The notes below the pieces were generated by a model. That model did no database searches and was not told where the DNA came from. It was given only the letters and a program-made list of their open reading frames with translations. A stretch of 64,000 nucleotides of DNA from Ianthella basta (lineage: Eukaryota; Porifera; Demospongiae; Verongiida; Ianthellidae), in the NCBI GenBank assembly GCA_964019415.1, contig OZ025878.1, forward strand, positions 7,647,267 to 7,711,266. Reading direction: 5' to 3'. The translations under genes were made by a program, and so were the position numbers. How positions within the stretch are numbered: position 1 is the first letter of the stretch; each line of letters starts with the position of its first letter. This document shows, one piece after another, positions 23,289 through 45,140 of this stretch.

Positions 23289-24467
23289 TTAGACTGTTGC
23301 CGTGACCATGCGGCCTTCACCATTGTTGTCGTTGTTGTTGTTGTTGTGATTGCGTTTACAACAGCACAACCAGCGCAACAGCCTTTTCCGGATTGATTTG
23401 AAGAAAATGAGAAGCAAAATGGGAGTGGGGATGACTCCAGCATTCACCAATGTTAAGGCAGCATAAATTAGTGTACGATATCTTTCATTATAATCATCAT
23501 TATAATTGGAAGGGTCTGCACCAGTTACATAATGGTCACCAGTGATGGCAATCACAAGAGGAACAAATAGTCCAATCATGTTGAGTCCACTGCCAAGAAA
23601 CAGAAAGAAGCCAAACTTAACCAATGTCTTCTCCACTGCAGTAGCTGAGGTGAAGCTGCGTCTATTGCAGCAAATGATGAGTAGGAATATGACTGCTACA
23701 GAAGAAGTGACTACACAGAAGAAAAACAAATACATTCCCCAAAAAATATAAGCAGATTGATCACTAGATCTAGTTGAAGGAGAGCAATAAAATTGTGTAT
23801 CCGCTAGCCAGTAGTTAGTGCGGACAACTTGCTGTGAAAACAATGGTGAAGTTCCAAGGAAGGTTATTACCCACAGAACAACCACTGCTACAAGGACTCC
23901 AACTACTAGGCGTTTCTTGGTGGCATTGCCATGCTTGACAATTATGTAGACTACAGTGGAAATTGTGGCCATAAACACCAATCTAGCTCCTCCTCCAAAG
24001 AATAAAAGGAATAATGTGTTAGTACAGGGCTGGCTGGGTGGGCCGTTCACTGGGAAAGAATAACTGAGGACGATCTCTGCAATGTGGTACATGGCTAGTC
24101 CAAGAGCACTTAGGAGACAGGAGATCAAGATGCTTGCCAGAACCAGACGAATTACCTTCACAATGGAAGACTCTAGGGCCAAGGCCACCAGAATGGCTGT
24201 ATTCACAGCAATCACAGGAAGCACCACTGCCAGTAGCATTACTGCATTGAAAGCCACAAAAGGAGCAGAATTAGGAAGAGGACAAGAACACCTACACCCG
24301 TCCACACAGTTGTTGTTCAGGAAGAAATCCGGGTAGATGTTATCCTGGCAGTAGTTGAGCAAACTCAAACAGGACCTGTTCATACAGCCATAGGTGTACT
24401 GCGAACAAAGGAACTCCGTGTTTGTCCACTGCCCGTGCAGACAAAGGCTTGTCAGTAGACAGCTCAT
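23289..24467 (-). CDS. 7TM receptor, array copy 4
   Basis: Intact single-exon 392-aa receptor closest to copy 2, with the same ectodomain framework (LCLHGQWTN, CSQYTYGCMN) and shared upstream sequence. Seven segments and both putative disulfide cysteines are present. The sixth segment has FLFLGSGLNMIGLFVP. The tail lacks the MAKKRK block, as in copy 3, giving a mosaic of copy 2-like N-terminus and copy 3-like C-terminus that fits gene conversion or unequal exchange. Start at 24467 (MSC); the alternative Met at 24593 lies upstream of the TATA-like box. Confidence 0.85.
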   Translation of the reverse strand: MSCLLTSLCLHGQWTNTEFLCSQYTYGCMNRSCLSLLNYCQDNIYPDFFLNNNCVDGCRCSCPLPNSAPFVAFNAVMLLAVVLPVIAVNTAILVALALESSIVKVIRLVLASILISCLLSALGLAMYHIAEIVLSYSFPVNGPPSQPCTNTLFLLFFGGGARLVFMATISTVVYIIVKHGNATKKRLVVGVLVAVVVLWVITFLGTSPLFSQQVVRTNYWLADTQFYCSPSTRSSDQSAYIFWGMYLFFFCVVTSSVAVIFLLIICCNRRSFTSATAVEKTLVKFGFFLFLGSGLNMIGLFVPLVIAITGDHYVTGADPSNYNDDYNERYRTLIYAALTLVNAGVIPTPILLLIFFKSIRKRLLRWLCCCKRNHNNNNNDNNGEGRMVTATV

Positions 24468-24528
24468 AGCTGACCCCTCTTTCTTGTAGCTAGATACAGT
24501 AACTGAAAATGAACACTTGCTTCTCACC

Positions 24529-24538
24529 TTAAATAGCC
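24529..24538 (-). promoter_or_regulatory. TATA-like box of 7TM copy 4
   Basis: Minus-strand GGCTATTTAA at the conserved distance from the MSC start. Confidence 0.55.
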
Positions 24539-24814
24539 TACACCTCAAGCATGCAATTACTCCAAACAGGAAGTATAGATCTTCCAAATGCAATCACACA
24601 CCAAATATGGAGGTTCACACCACAGCAGTGACCACAACTCTCCTTCACAGTATTACACTTGGGCTTCAGGTAATGTAATACCAAGAATTAATATAATTAA
24701 CAAATGTAATACTGATGTACCAGGAAAATGCAAGTTATTGTCAGAGTTCCACATAAATAGTTTGCTTGTTGACTAGTAGTATCCCGAATATTCCACAGAG
24801 AGGTATATAAGAAT

Positions 24815-25093
24815 GTGCAGACATTAACTTATGGAACCATATACAGAGTGGGCTTTGCATGTTGTCTAGCTGTGACTCTTGTCCCCACAACAACAGCACA
24901 GTGCACGTGGATCAACCAGTTACACTCAGCCAACAAGCAGTACACCTTCCAACTTGCTGACCTTCCTGGTTTCATATACCTACAACCATTACCACATAGA
25001 AACGCATCAAAGTATATACCACAATTTAAAGATAAGAAGGCATGGTCAGAAATGAACAGGATGAGAATTACAAATAAAGTCACCCCTCTCTGA
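24815..25093 (+). pseudogene. Truncated copy of the 10187 ORF
   Basis: Collinear with 10187-10651 but a small deletion after the codons for VTPL brings in a stop at 25093. Downstream sequence continues to match out of frame. Confidence 0.3.
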
Positions 25094-26176
25094 TGAAAGA
25101 AGCCTGAAGGCCATGTCTGAGGTGCTAACCATAGGCATCTACCATGCACCTTCAAAACGAGAAATGTGGAGTGTTAAACGCTCCCGTCAGTAGGACACAT
25201 AAATCATATGCAATGCAAGGTACCAGTGCACGTGGCATCATGCATACGTACATGGATGCACAGTAATGATAACAATATAATTGTGTAATGGGACTAGATA
25301 GACATTAATTTAGACTGCTACGGGTCAATTGGACACCTGACCTCACTAGTCCAAAAGCTAGATGATTGTGTCCAGCAATGGTATTGTGAGCTGGGCTATA
25401 TGTATAGAAACGATTGCACATGCAGTCAAACAAAGAGAATGCAATCTTGCAACAGAAATGTGTATATAACCAGCTGTCCAGCTGTTTGGCTGTACTCATT
25501 TGACTGATCGAAGACTGACTAGTCTCCAGAATGCCACAGTTATGGCCAGGTCCCCACCACCACTTGTACAGTACAATAGGAGCCATCAAAGGAGCCATAC
25601 ATGGGCAGGTGTTTCTACACAAACACTGCTAGTTATGTAAACTTTGGGCCAATGCAGCAGCTGCTGCTTGTGACATAATAGGAAATACACAGACAGCAGT
25701 AGTAGTAGGAAGTAGGAAACAAGTACAGACTTGTTCCTCCAACAGCAAATGACCCATGTGTAGTTTGGACAGCTGCAGTCCACAGGCATTTCCTTGGAAT
25801 GCTTGCTCATGCACATTGAGTACAAGGTACTGTATTCAAAAGCATGATACCATATATGGACAGCTATTTTGGTGGGAATTCATTTCATTTAATAATATTT
25901 CACAAATTATGCCACTTGTCACAAGACTTAGTATAAAATCCATGGATTCATACTTCGGAGTTTGGAGATATTGGTGGGTTGTTCTCAGAACCACCGCCAT
26001 CCATCATTAGGGATACCAGCTGCAGGTATGAGCAATCACACATGTGTAGGGACTTGAGGCAAAGCTAGCTACATGTACACTGTAATCATCACTGGTAGGC
26101 AGGTAACACACCGGTTGATTACAGAGGGTGAAAGCACTTGCAGTCATGCCATGCATGCACTTGGGTCATTCACTAG

Positions 26177-26650
26177 CTAGCTATGAGTCTGTGAGTCACT
26201 GGCCTCCTCTGATGCAGGGATCTCTTGAAAGTGCTGCAGCTTCACTCTCTCCCCATCCCAGTGCAGCCCAGAGTGGTGGAACACTAGGCTCCACACATAA
26301 GGGATGAAGAACTCATCTGGTTGGTCTTCTTCAACATAGCGAAATTTCAGCTCAGGAAATTACTGCATGAAGAAGATGGCAAATTGAAGGAGAGCAATAG
26401 AGCAATAATGTGTTGTTAATTGCTTACACTGTCACACACTCGTGTGCACATACACAAACACAAGCAGTAAAGTTGAGTCTGAAGCATTGAACATCACAGA
26501 AGGACTGCCAACCTCTGCAAACCGCCATGACAATGGTCAGCACAGCCCAAGTGGTCACATACCTTCAATCGAGAACTGTTCCATACTTTGAAAGACTGCA
26601 CAACTAGCTCCATGACCACTTGACTGGAGAGAGGCTTCTCCTCCAGTTTG
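26177..26650 (-). pseudogene. DYM 3'-end pseudocopy 3
   Basis: 26177-26362 copies exon 15, but its first codon after the acceptor is TAA instead of CAA, an immediate stop. 26563-26650 keeps about 88 nt of exon 14 (KLEEKPLSSQ...SSRLK), more than in pseudocopies 1 and 2, then breaks at a different point. This copy comes from a different duplication boundary. Confidence 0.85.
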
Positions 26651-27331
26651 CAACACAGACCTGCACGGGTCGAGTTAGAAGCGTGCTGCAGCTTTGCTAC
26701 CATTCAGCTACCTTCTCTTAATCAGCCTTGCTCGCTGCAGTCATGTTACCTTTGCATGCAGTTACGCAGTCTGACATTGCATGGCACACCTTAATGCTAA
26801 TCCTGCTGTCTCGATCATTACTTAGTTACCAACCTGTCCTTGCATGCATATATACTCCCGCTCGCCCCCACAATGCTTTACATTCGTCTTAGACTAGTTA
26901 TTTCTATTACTAACATAGCAAGACAATACTACAGTATTTGTGAAGGTAAATGCTCCATTGTATACAAATTTGTCCTTCTACCAGCACAAGGATCTGACCC
27001 AAGCCTTAGCTTCCGTAGACTTTCAGGCATCCCTGTAACCATGCCAACAACATGATGACACAAATGACCAGAGGTGAAGTATATTCTGGGATGTGCTCTG
27101 TGTCATGTGCCATACAGATCTTGTGGTGTGTCTCACTGTGTAGTCTTCACAACGAGGAGTATGCATGGTGTTGAAGATGTTTGTGGTGTGAACTAGATCT
27201 TATAGATTGCTATAGACTTGATAGACATGGTGCATGACCTATTATTACCTTATGATCTCACTTAGGTCGTCATTGTATAGCTTTAGCTTCACCCTTAGCT
27301 ATATATAACACTCTGTCATTTTACTTTCGGC

Positions 27332-27416
27332 ATTACTAAAACGCGGAATACGGAATAGCGGAATAACGGAATTAGATATATTAAAATGGCGGACGAGTCG
27401 TACGCAAACAACTCTC
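27332..27416 (+). repeat. Third copy of CGGAATA-repeat / MADESYANNSL start module
   Basis: gcattactaaaacgcgg, short cggaata repeats, then an ATG frame reading MADESYANNSL. The module recurs at 27743-27862 and inverted at 29132-29248. Here it is joined directly to the left arm of the inverted repeat. Confidence 0.7.
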
Positions 27417-28119
27417 TCTGTAACAGTAACCTGAATGTTATGCACTTTGAATTCCATTCTGTTCAGATTGGAAAGGAGTGTGGGGTGTGCCTCAGAATGT
27501 TGACGGTGTTGGAGAATGCTACAGATGATTTATTGCAATGCGGTGCAAATCCACATTTTGTCAGTTGAGCCAACTGAGGTAGAACATGCACATGGTGCCA
27601 CACTGCATGTGGTCAGCTGAACTCTGCCTGTAAACATTGTGGTATTTCCTACTTCGTGCAAGAAGGATGCGGACTTGTCACCAATGATTATTAACAACAG
27701 CTATACAACTGGTACAGGACAGCAGCATGCAAAGTAAAAGGGCATTACTAAAACGCGGAATACGGAATAGCGGAATAACGGAATAGCGGAATAACGGAAT
27801 AGCGGGATAACGGAATTAGATATATTAAAATGGCGGACGAGTCGTACGCAAACAACTCTCTGGTGTGTGCTTCTGCCCAGAAAGGTTCGAATTTCGAACG
27901 AAAGGAAGGGAAATGGGTATGTTGATAACTTCTTGGCGCCGAAGTAGAGTTTCATGCTATCTTGCAGCGTGTATACCACATATCTTATCCCCACACCCAG
28001 CACCAGGCAGGCTTTTGGTGGGGGAAGTGGAGGGATAAATTGAAGGTTTGTGAGTGGGGGGGGGGGGGGGGGGAAACCATTCAGACTGGTTTTGCTTGCT
28101 GGCAAGATAAGCGTGTGCA

Positions 28120-28404
28120 GTGGATGCAGGCAAAAGTTCCCTTAGGACACCTTCTGGATGCTATGCCGCTCCACCGTACAACATGGCAATTCAGCACATG
28201 GAAGAAAGGCACTTTAACAGTCCCATTACAGGAATGCCAACGAGCAGACATGGCAATGCTTACTACCACATGTATTTGCCATGTCTCCAGGCCAACTGGC
28301 CTCAGTTTCATGGAGACAACCTAGTTGTTGACCCTGACCTAAAGGCAAAGTTACAGCCAGAGCACAAACACTTGCTACTCACTAACTTAGGCATCACAAT
28401 TTAA
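28120..28404 (+). CDS. Hypothetical ORF in inverted-repeat spacer
   Basis: A 94-codon frame whose second half, after an acceptor-like cccattacag at 28221-28230, reads GNAYYHMYLPCLQANWPQF...LLTNLGITI then stop. This looks like a terminal exon of a lineage-specific or transposon-derived protein. Unrecognised, and no partner exons identified. Confidence 0.25.
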   Translation: MDAGKSSLRTPSGCYAAPPYNMAIQHMEERHFNSPITGMPTSRHGNAYYHMYLPCLQANWPQFHGDNLVVDPDLKAKLQPEHKHLLLTNLGITI

Positions 28405-28409
28405 TATCC

Positions 28410-28660
28410 TTGAGCATTGATTTGACTTACACACAAACAGTGGCACAAACAGTGACATACATGCACACACTACACCTCCACTCACACACACATGTACATA
28501 CGCACACACATCACATACACACTCCACTTATGCATCACACACATCACACTCCACTCACACACATTCCACTTATACACACACACACATGCACACACCACAC
28601 ACACACGCATGTACACATGCTCACACACAAGCACAGTGACATGCACTGCATGAGTGTACC
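28410..28660 (+). repeat. CA-rich imperfect microsatellite
   Basis: Imperfect CACA/CATACA tract in the spacer of the inverted repeat; its long open frame is repeat-driven. Confidence 0.8.
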
Positions 28661-30865
28661 AATAGCTACATGCATAGAATGGCTCTGTGAAATGCTAAAG
28701 TGTACTTTTGTGTGTGAGGGGGGAGGGGGCAGAATAGTGCCACAAACTCTTCAAGGTAAATGCACACATGCATGTATGCAATTCATCCCCCCCCCCCCCT
28801 CCCCCCCACTCACAAACCTTCAATTTATCCCTCCACTTCCCCACCAAAAGCCTGCCTGGTGCTGGGTGTGATAAGATATGTGGTATACACGCAGCAAGAT
28901 AGCATGAAACTCTACTTCGGCGAGCGATGGAGGCTCTGCCGTTGAGTGGATAGTGGGTTGTACGGTGCCTTTCTCAAGCTTTTTGTGCGAGGAAACTGCG
29001 ATTAGCTGCTGTTTTAATTCGAAGAAGCATTTCTGGGTAAACCACTTCCAAGAAGTTATCAACATACCCATTTCCCTTCCTTTCGTTCGACATTCGAACC
29101 TTTCTGGGCAGAAGCACACGCCAGAGAGTTGTTTGCGTACGACTCGTCCGCCATTTTAATATATCTAATTCCGTTATCCCGCTATTCCGTTATTCCGCTA
29201 TTCCGTTATTCCGCTATTCCGTATTCCGCGTTTTAGTAATGCCCTTTTACTTTGCATGCTGCTGTCCTGTACCAGTTGTATAGCTGTTGTTAATAATCAT
29301 TGGTGACAAGTCCGCATCCTTCTTGCACGAAGTAGGAAATACCACAATGTTTACAGGCAGAGTTCAGCTGACCACATGCAGTGTGGCACCATGTGCATGT
29401 TCTACCTCAGTTGGCTCAACTGACAAAATGTGGATTTGCACCGCATTGCAATAAATCATCTGTAGCATTCTCCAATACCGTCAACATTCTGAGGCACACC
29501 CCACACTCCTTTCCAATCTGAACAGAATGGAATTCAAAGTGCATAACATTCAGGTTACTGTTACTGCTATTGGCATTGCTCACTTCACATATTGTACTGT
29601 TATACCATGCACACTGTGTACCGAGATATTCTGTAATGATGTCCACATAATTGGTCCTTCTAGTAGTGTGTGTGGGGGGGGGGGGGGTTGGTGTGTGTAA
29701 GTGTGTGTGTGTTTGTATGTGTATGTGTGTGTTTGTGCGAGCGTGCATGTGACTCTATGTGTTTGTGTGTGTGCATGCACGTGCGCGCAATATCTTACTA
29801 TAATTTACCAAATCTCAGTTTGTGTGTTTGTTTGTTCCCTCATAGAATCTGTGCCTTGCAGGGAATCGTCTCAAGACACTCCATGCCAGTTGAGGGACTG
29901 GGCAGGCATGTTCTTGGAGGGCTGCCATTCACCTGGCTGCATTGCAGCTGAAGAGCAAGATTTCTTCGTCAGTTCTCTGCGGACCGACACACCATTTTTA
30001 AACTTATCGACCCTTTTACTACCGGTCATTGGCAGACTTGATACACACCATGTCAGTTAAGGGAGTGGAAGGACATGAGCTAAGAGGGGTGCTGTTCACC
30101 TAGTTGCCCTGCAGCCAAAGAGAGCGCTTCCTTGGCGTGGTTATTTTCCTTATTACAGTAGTCTTGTCTCTAGGAAAAGGCTATTGAAATAAGATTCCAA
30201 ATGTGACAGGATAAGCATGACTGTGGGATGTCCACTGATAGCAACTATAGGAATCATCAAAGAAGCCATACTTGGGCAGGTGTTTCTACACAAACATTGC
30301 TATAGATAATTATGTAAACTTTGGGCCAATGCAGCAGCTGCTGCTTCTGACATAATAGGAAATACACAATGTAGTAGGAAAGAAGTACAGACCTTGTTCC
30401 TCCCACAGCAAATGACCAATACATAGTTTGGACAGCTGCAGTCCACAGGCCTATTCTTGGAATGCTTGCTCGTGCACATTGAGTACAAGGTACTGTAATC
30501 AAAAGCATGATACCATATATGTCCTGTTCTTTTGGTGGGAATTCATTTCATCTAATACCCGGGTCTAGTAATTACTGCACAAATTATGGCATTTGGTGGC
30601 AATTGGGCAAGCCTTGTGCTAACAGAGTAATATAGTAAACAATTTGGTGTTTGGAGATATTGGTGGGTTGTTCTCAGAACCACCGCCATCCACCATTAGG
30701 GATACCAGCTGCAGGTATGAGCAATCACACATGTGTAGGGACTTGAGGCAAGGCTAGCTACATGTACACTGTAATCATCACTGGTAGGCAGGTAACACAC
30801 CGGTTGATTACAGAGGGTGAAAGCACTTGCAGTCATGCCATGCATGCACTTGGGTCATTCACTAG

Positions 30866-37081
<6,216 letters not shown>

Positions 37082-37164
37082 TTTGTTGCTTGGATCATGA
37101 ATATTGTTATTAACAACGCGTCATTAAAAATTTTTGCATGTCATGAATATAATTAAGAGATATC

Positions 37165-39180
37165 TCAAGAAGCCATAGAGATCTTGTCCAATCGCACCGT
37201 CTGCAACCTCTTCAAGCCGTCAGGGCACGTGATGTACCTGCAGAGACGCAAAGGAAGGATCCTTATATACTCCCACACTCACACACTCACACACTTGGGG
37301 CGACGGTCTCCTTTCAGACTCTAGCCCCATGAGTAGCAATAGAAGAAATATAAGAGAAGTGCACTGAGCCAAGATCTAATTGTCACCCTTGGAAACCGAC
37401 CGATACAAAGGATTTGTACTAAACAGGTGGCCAGCCTCACACAGAAGAAATAACACAGCCACCTCTCTAAAGCACCCAGCTTCCCCGGCAGCACTAAAGC
37501 ATTCCAATCTACCTCTGTAGAGCAGCCACCTCTCTATAAAGGTCAGTTAGAGTTGGTCCACAGGTGACCATCTTAGACAGGTTTCACTGTACATACACAA
37601 CACGGCTTAGAAAAAAAAATCAAAGCAGCACAAATTGTCTGTGGCGCTGAGTTATGCTCACCGAAAGCGTGTGTGCCCCGGCAGTGGTTGATAGGCGTGG
37701 GCTTCCCTGAGGTGACCAGACAGGGAAGAGCCACTCGCAAAGCGCAGCTCACACTCGTGACAGGCAAAAGAGGATTCACTGTCACCTCTCTCAAGATGGT
37801 TCTTCTCCAAGTGAAGTTTGTACTGGTGGGCCGAGTTTGTGATAAAGTCACAACCTGAGAAGGCACAGTCGATGGTGAACTGACTGTGCGTTTCGATGTG
37901 CCGTTTGAGAACAGGCTCTGTCTTAAATGCCTTATGGCAAATCTGACAAGCAAAGGACTTCATCTTGGAGTGTCTCCACTGAATATGGCTGTCCAAGCCT
38001 GACTTTGTCGGGCAGGTCATGTCGCAGTGAGGGCACTGATGCTTGTTGATGTGTGTGTAGATGTGGGCCTTTAGCAGTCGGTTCGTGCTGAAGGCTTTCG
38101 AGCAGTATTGGCAGATGTGTTCACTGCCTGTACCAGTACGCTGCCTCTGCAGGTGGTCGGCAAGTTTAGTGTTGGAGGCAAAGAGGCAGCCGCATGTGGG
38201 ACAGGCCACGGCCTTCTGCTGCGTGTGCACATGAGTGTGCCAGCAACTTACACACTGCTTTGCCTGAAAACCCGCAGTCTGTAGGAGTGGAGAGAGGAAG
38301 CATACAAGAGAGTGGATGCAGCCTGCGATGAAACTGGGTGGAATGTGGTGTAATACAGAATCAGGGAAAAAAGTTTGTCCTCGGTTCAATGTACAAGTAC
38401 ATATACTACTCCTTACCTTGAACCACTTAGGCCTACTTGTAATGGACGACCCCCGCTACTGGGGATTTTGATGTCCACTGAGCATTGATTGATTGATTGA
38501 CTCCTCGGTTCAATGTTCACTACATTTCATTGTGAATTTATAAGCGAGCCGTAGCTGTTGTTGTTGTTGTTGGTGGTGGTGGTGTGTGTGTGTGTGTACG
38601 TGTTTGTACCAGAATGAATGTGATTCTCTGACTGTGTTCTACCAGAAATAATACCTTGCCATAGACACTTGTATCCTCCCTGAAGGCCTTCATTGCTCCC
38701 TCTCACATGGGCCGCAACATGCTCGTAAAAATCCCAAGCCGAGTCAAAGGTCTCCCCACACTGGGCCCACAGACACTCAAACGCGCCATCCAACTCGGGG
38801 AGGATGTTACAGCACTCTGTACTGAAGAGACAGGCTGGAAGCGACTTCTTTGCGACCACGCTTCGCCCAAGATGCTTCAAAAAGCTGTGGTAGGGGTGGT
38901 ACAAGATGTGGACCACTAGGTCGCTGCGGTGGTCAGCCTGCCATCCGCAGTTCTTCCACAAACAGGACAGGGGAAGGGAAGAGCCACTGTCGTTCTCTCC
39001 TAGGACGCCCGCAGGCGAGTCCATTAGAATATGTTCCCTTATGTGGGTGAGAAAGGCCTCCACTGATTGAAAGAGTAGTCCACACTCCACGGGTCTCCCG
39101 TCTGCTGACGGCTTCATCCACTCGCAGTGAGGGAACACGCCCGCTAGGCTATGCCCTTGGACCTCTTGGCTCTGCGCCAT
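37165..39180 (-). CDS. HINFP: Histone H4 transcription factor HINFP-like, frame-disrupted
   Basis: Nuclear C2H2 zinc-finger regulator; in vertebrates HINFP activates histone H4 genes at G1/S. Exons: 39180-38655, 38278-37662, 37237-37165. About ten fingers are visible, including CLWKNC and CLWAQC types early, then CPTCGCLF, CQYCSKAF, CPHCDMTC, CQICHKAF and CHECELRF. QKAVACPTC and GHTRFRY...DGLKRLQ match human HINFP. The finger split by intron 1 reads CLWQ-DCGFSGKAVCKLLAH, then the frame fails within a short CA run at about 38227-38234. Total 1216 nt is 2 nt short of a full frame, so one CA unit appears missing. About 405 aa if restored in length. A pseudogene or assembly error is possible. Confidence 0.85.
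37420..37592. repeat. MITE-like copy (CAGTGGAAC family), degenerate
   Basis: Its right end, cttagacaggtttcactgta, and internal ccacctctct blocks match the element at 40233-40408. The left terminus is not clear. It lies in HINFP intron 2. Confidence 0.55.
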
Positions 39181-39429
39181 GGCCAAAAAAGAACAACGTT
39201 TGAGAAAAACGCGCCTGATTTTTGCAGGGGAATTCCGTAATGGGCGTGACTTGTGGCACGCCCACACGCGCAGGAAGTCTGAACGTTCGTAGTCACGAAC
39301 TGGTGCAGTACTTTCCGGGTCAAGATAAAGTCTTATACTGCATAGCTACATCTCATTTTGAGCCCAGAGAGTCGCCTCACCTGTCCTTGGACCTAACGGT
39401 GTAGAACATTCTGTTAGCCGGTACTGATC
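39181..39429. promoter_or_regulatory. Bidirectional intergenic promoter region
   Basis: Only 249 bp separate the HINFP start (minus) from the selenoprotein start (plus). A shared head-to-head promoter is inferred; no TATA box was seen. Confidence 0.5.
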
Positions 39430-43823
<4,394 letters not shown>

Positions 43824-43887
43824 CAGTCACATGACAGTCACATGACCAATGTAGACTTCACAGTGGTGGATGTTTTTAGCATTTTCT

Positions 43888-43955
43888 AGTGTTTCCATGA
43901 CGACCAAGCCTTAAAGCACGTTAAGCTGGGCTAGGTCTGATGCCACGTACACACT
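43888..43955 (+). promoter_or_regulatory. SECIS element
   Basis: In the 3' UTR, 65 nt after the stop. Helix I is AGTGT 43888-43892 with ACACT 43951-43955. The non-Watson-Crick quartet is ATGA 43897-43900 opposite TGAT 43938-43941. Helix II is GACC-A-AGCC 43902-43910 with GGCT-A-GGTC 43929-43937 (one A.A mismatch). AAA (43913-43915) lies 12 nt after ATGA, the usual spacing. The apical part can also form a small CTTAA/TTAAG hairpin. This supports decoding of the TGA in exon 2 as selenocysteine. Confidence 0.85.
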
Positions 43956-44541
43956 TGATTTGTTGTACTCATTCACCCTGTGCATTCTGCTTTGTTTGTA
44001 TTTTATTATATTTTATTGCTGTCATGTGGTCTTTTCTATTATTGGATAATTATTACATGAAATGTTGCATGCATGACATATACGAAGAGCTGCATACACA
44101 ATTTGGCAATTATAATAATAATATTAATTTTGCAATTGTGTGCATGTACAGTATACATAACTAGATCAATTAATGGCTGGAGTAATTATATTAAATCCAC
44201 ACATGCAAACAATATCAATCCATATGCAGATCGACCCATATACTCATAATCACAAATGACATGAAGTACTCATTAAAATTCACACAAATAGTGGCAGTAA
44301 ATTAAAGGCCTTAATTGACCTGAGACAACCCTCCATTGACACTATCAGTGTATTTGAAGGACAAATTGAATCAAGGTTCACAGAACTGGTTATTGCTTTG
44401 GTTGATCAGCTGACTGATTACATGACTTGTTGAACAACAGTTGCCAGGCAACCATAAAGCAACTAGAATGCTGCTGCTGTGTTGTGGTGTCGTGATGTCA
44501 TGTGATGTCATGTAATGTCATTTGATGTCAGATCACAACCA

Positions 44542-44752
44542 TCAGGATACACCTTCCATGTCATCAGTTGAAGACTGACCGTGAGACAGCGGAGTCCTCC
44601 GTCCTTCCTCTCCTCCTGATGCACCATCCCTGTCAATTCCTTTACCTTTCTTGTGCGTTCTGCCTTTCCCTGTACCTTTGTGTGTTCCAGGACGGGACTG
44701 AGTGTGCGCAAACATCCCTCTTCCCCTTCCAAATGAAATTGAAACTGGGAAT
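44542..44752 (-). CDS. Possible terminal exon of an unidentified minus-strand gene
   Basis: After an acceptor-like tgtccag, a frame reads FPVSISFGRGRGMFAHTQSR, a Gly/Lys/Arg-rich stretch and STDDMEGVS before a stop at 44542. A candidate upstream exon (44896-44948, PEPAEKPSLDSSLMTFG) joins in phase, but it lies partly within the inverted repeat 44919-45140. No family recognised. Confidence 0.25.
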
Positions 44753-44918
44753 CTGGACATACAGAAAACATCACATCAGTGACATTCACAAACAGCATGT
44801 ACATTGATCACGTAACACCTCACCAAAGAGGAATCTCTGAACAAATCACACAAAATGGATTGAAACAGTAAGGACATTATATACGTACAACATACCCAAA
44901 GGTCATTAAAGAGGAATC

Positions 44919-45140
44919 AAGTGAGGGCTTCTCAGCTGGCTCAGGCATCAGAAAGGGTTGGTTCTCTAGTACCAGCTTCACAACAGGGTTGAAAACCTTG
45001 CCGACGTTTCGACCAGATGCTCTGGTCTTCTTCGGGCGAAGAATGGTCGAAACGTCGGCAAGGTTTTCAACCCTGTTGTGAAGCTGGTATTAGAGAACCA
45101 ACCCTTTCTGATGCCCAAGCCAGCTGAGAAGCCCTCACTT
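44919..45140. repeat. Hairpin element with 97-bp arms
   Basis: Arms 44919-45015 and 45044-45140 are near-perfect reverse complements around a 28-nt spacer. They contain the gtcgaaacgtcggcaagg motif, also present as a single arm at 40830-40922. Confidence 0.9.

Larger units (their letters stand above)
22385..26990. repeat. Segmental duplication unit 4 (about 4.6 kb)
   Basis: Collinear with unit 3 at its start and with unit 2 from 24600 onward (24699 matches 10055, 24815 matches 10187). It contains 7TM copy 4 and DYM pseudocopy 3. Similarity to units 2 and 3 stops near 26990 and resumes at about 29480, across the inverted-repeat block. Confidence 0.75.
27418..29565. repeat. 2.1-kb inverted repeat
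   Basis: The left arm 27418-28070 is the reverse complement of the right arm 28785-29565, with about 0.7 kb between. The left arm lacks about 120 bp present in the right (28925-29045). The arms contain a Cys-rich coding-like stretch (GKECGVCLRM, CKHCGISYF) broken by identical stops in both, plus the MADESYANNSL module. Long G or C runs mark the inner arm ends. Confidence 0.88.
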
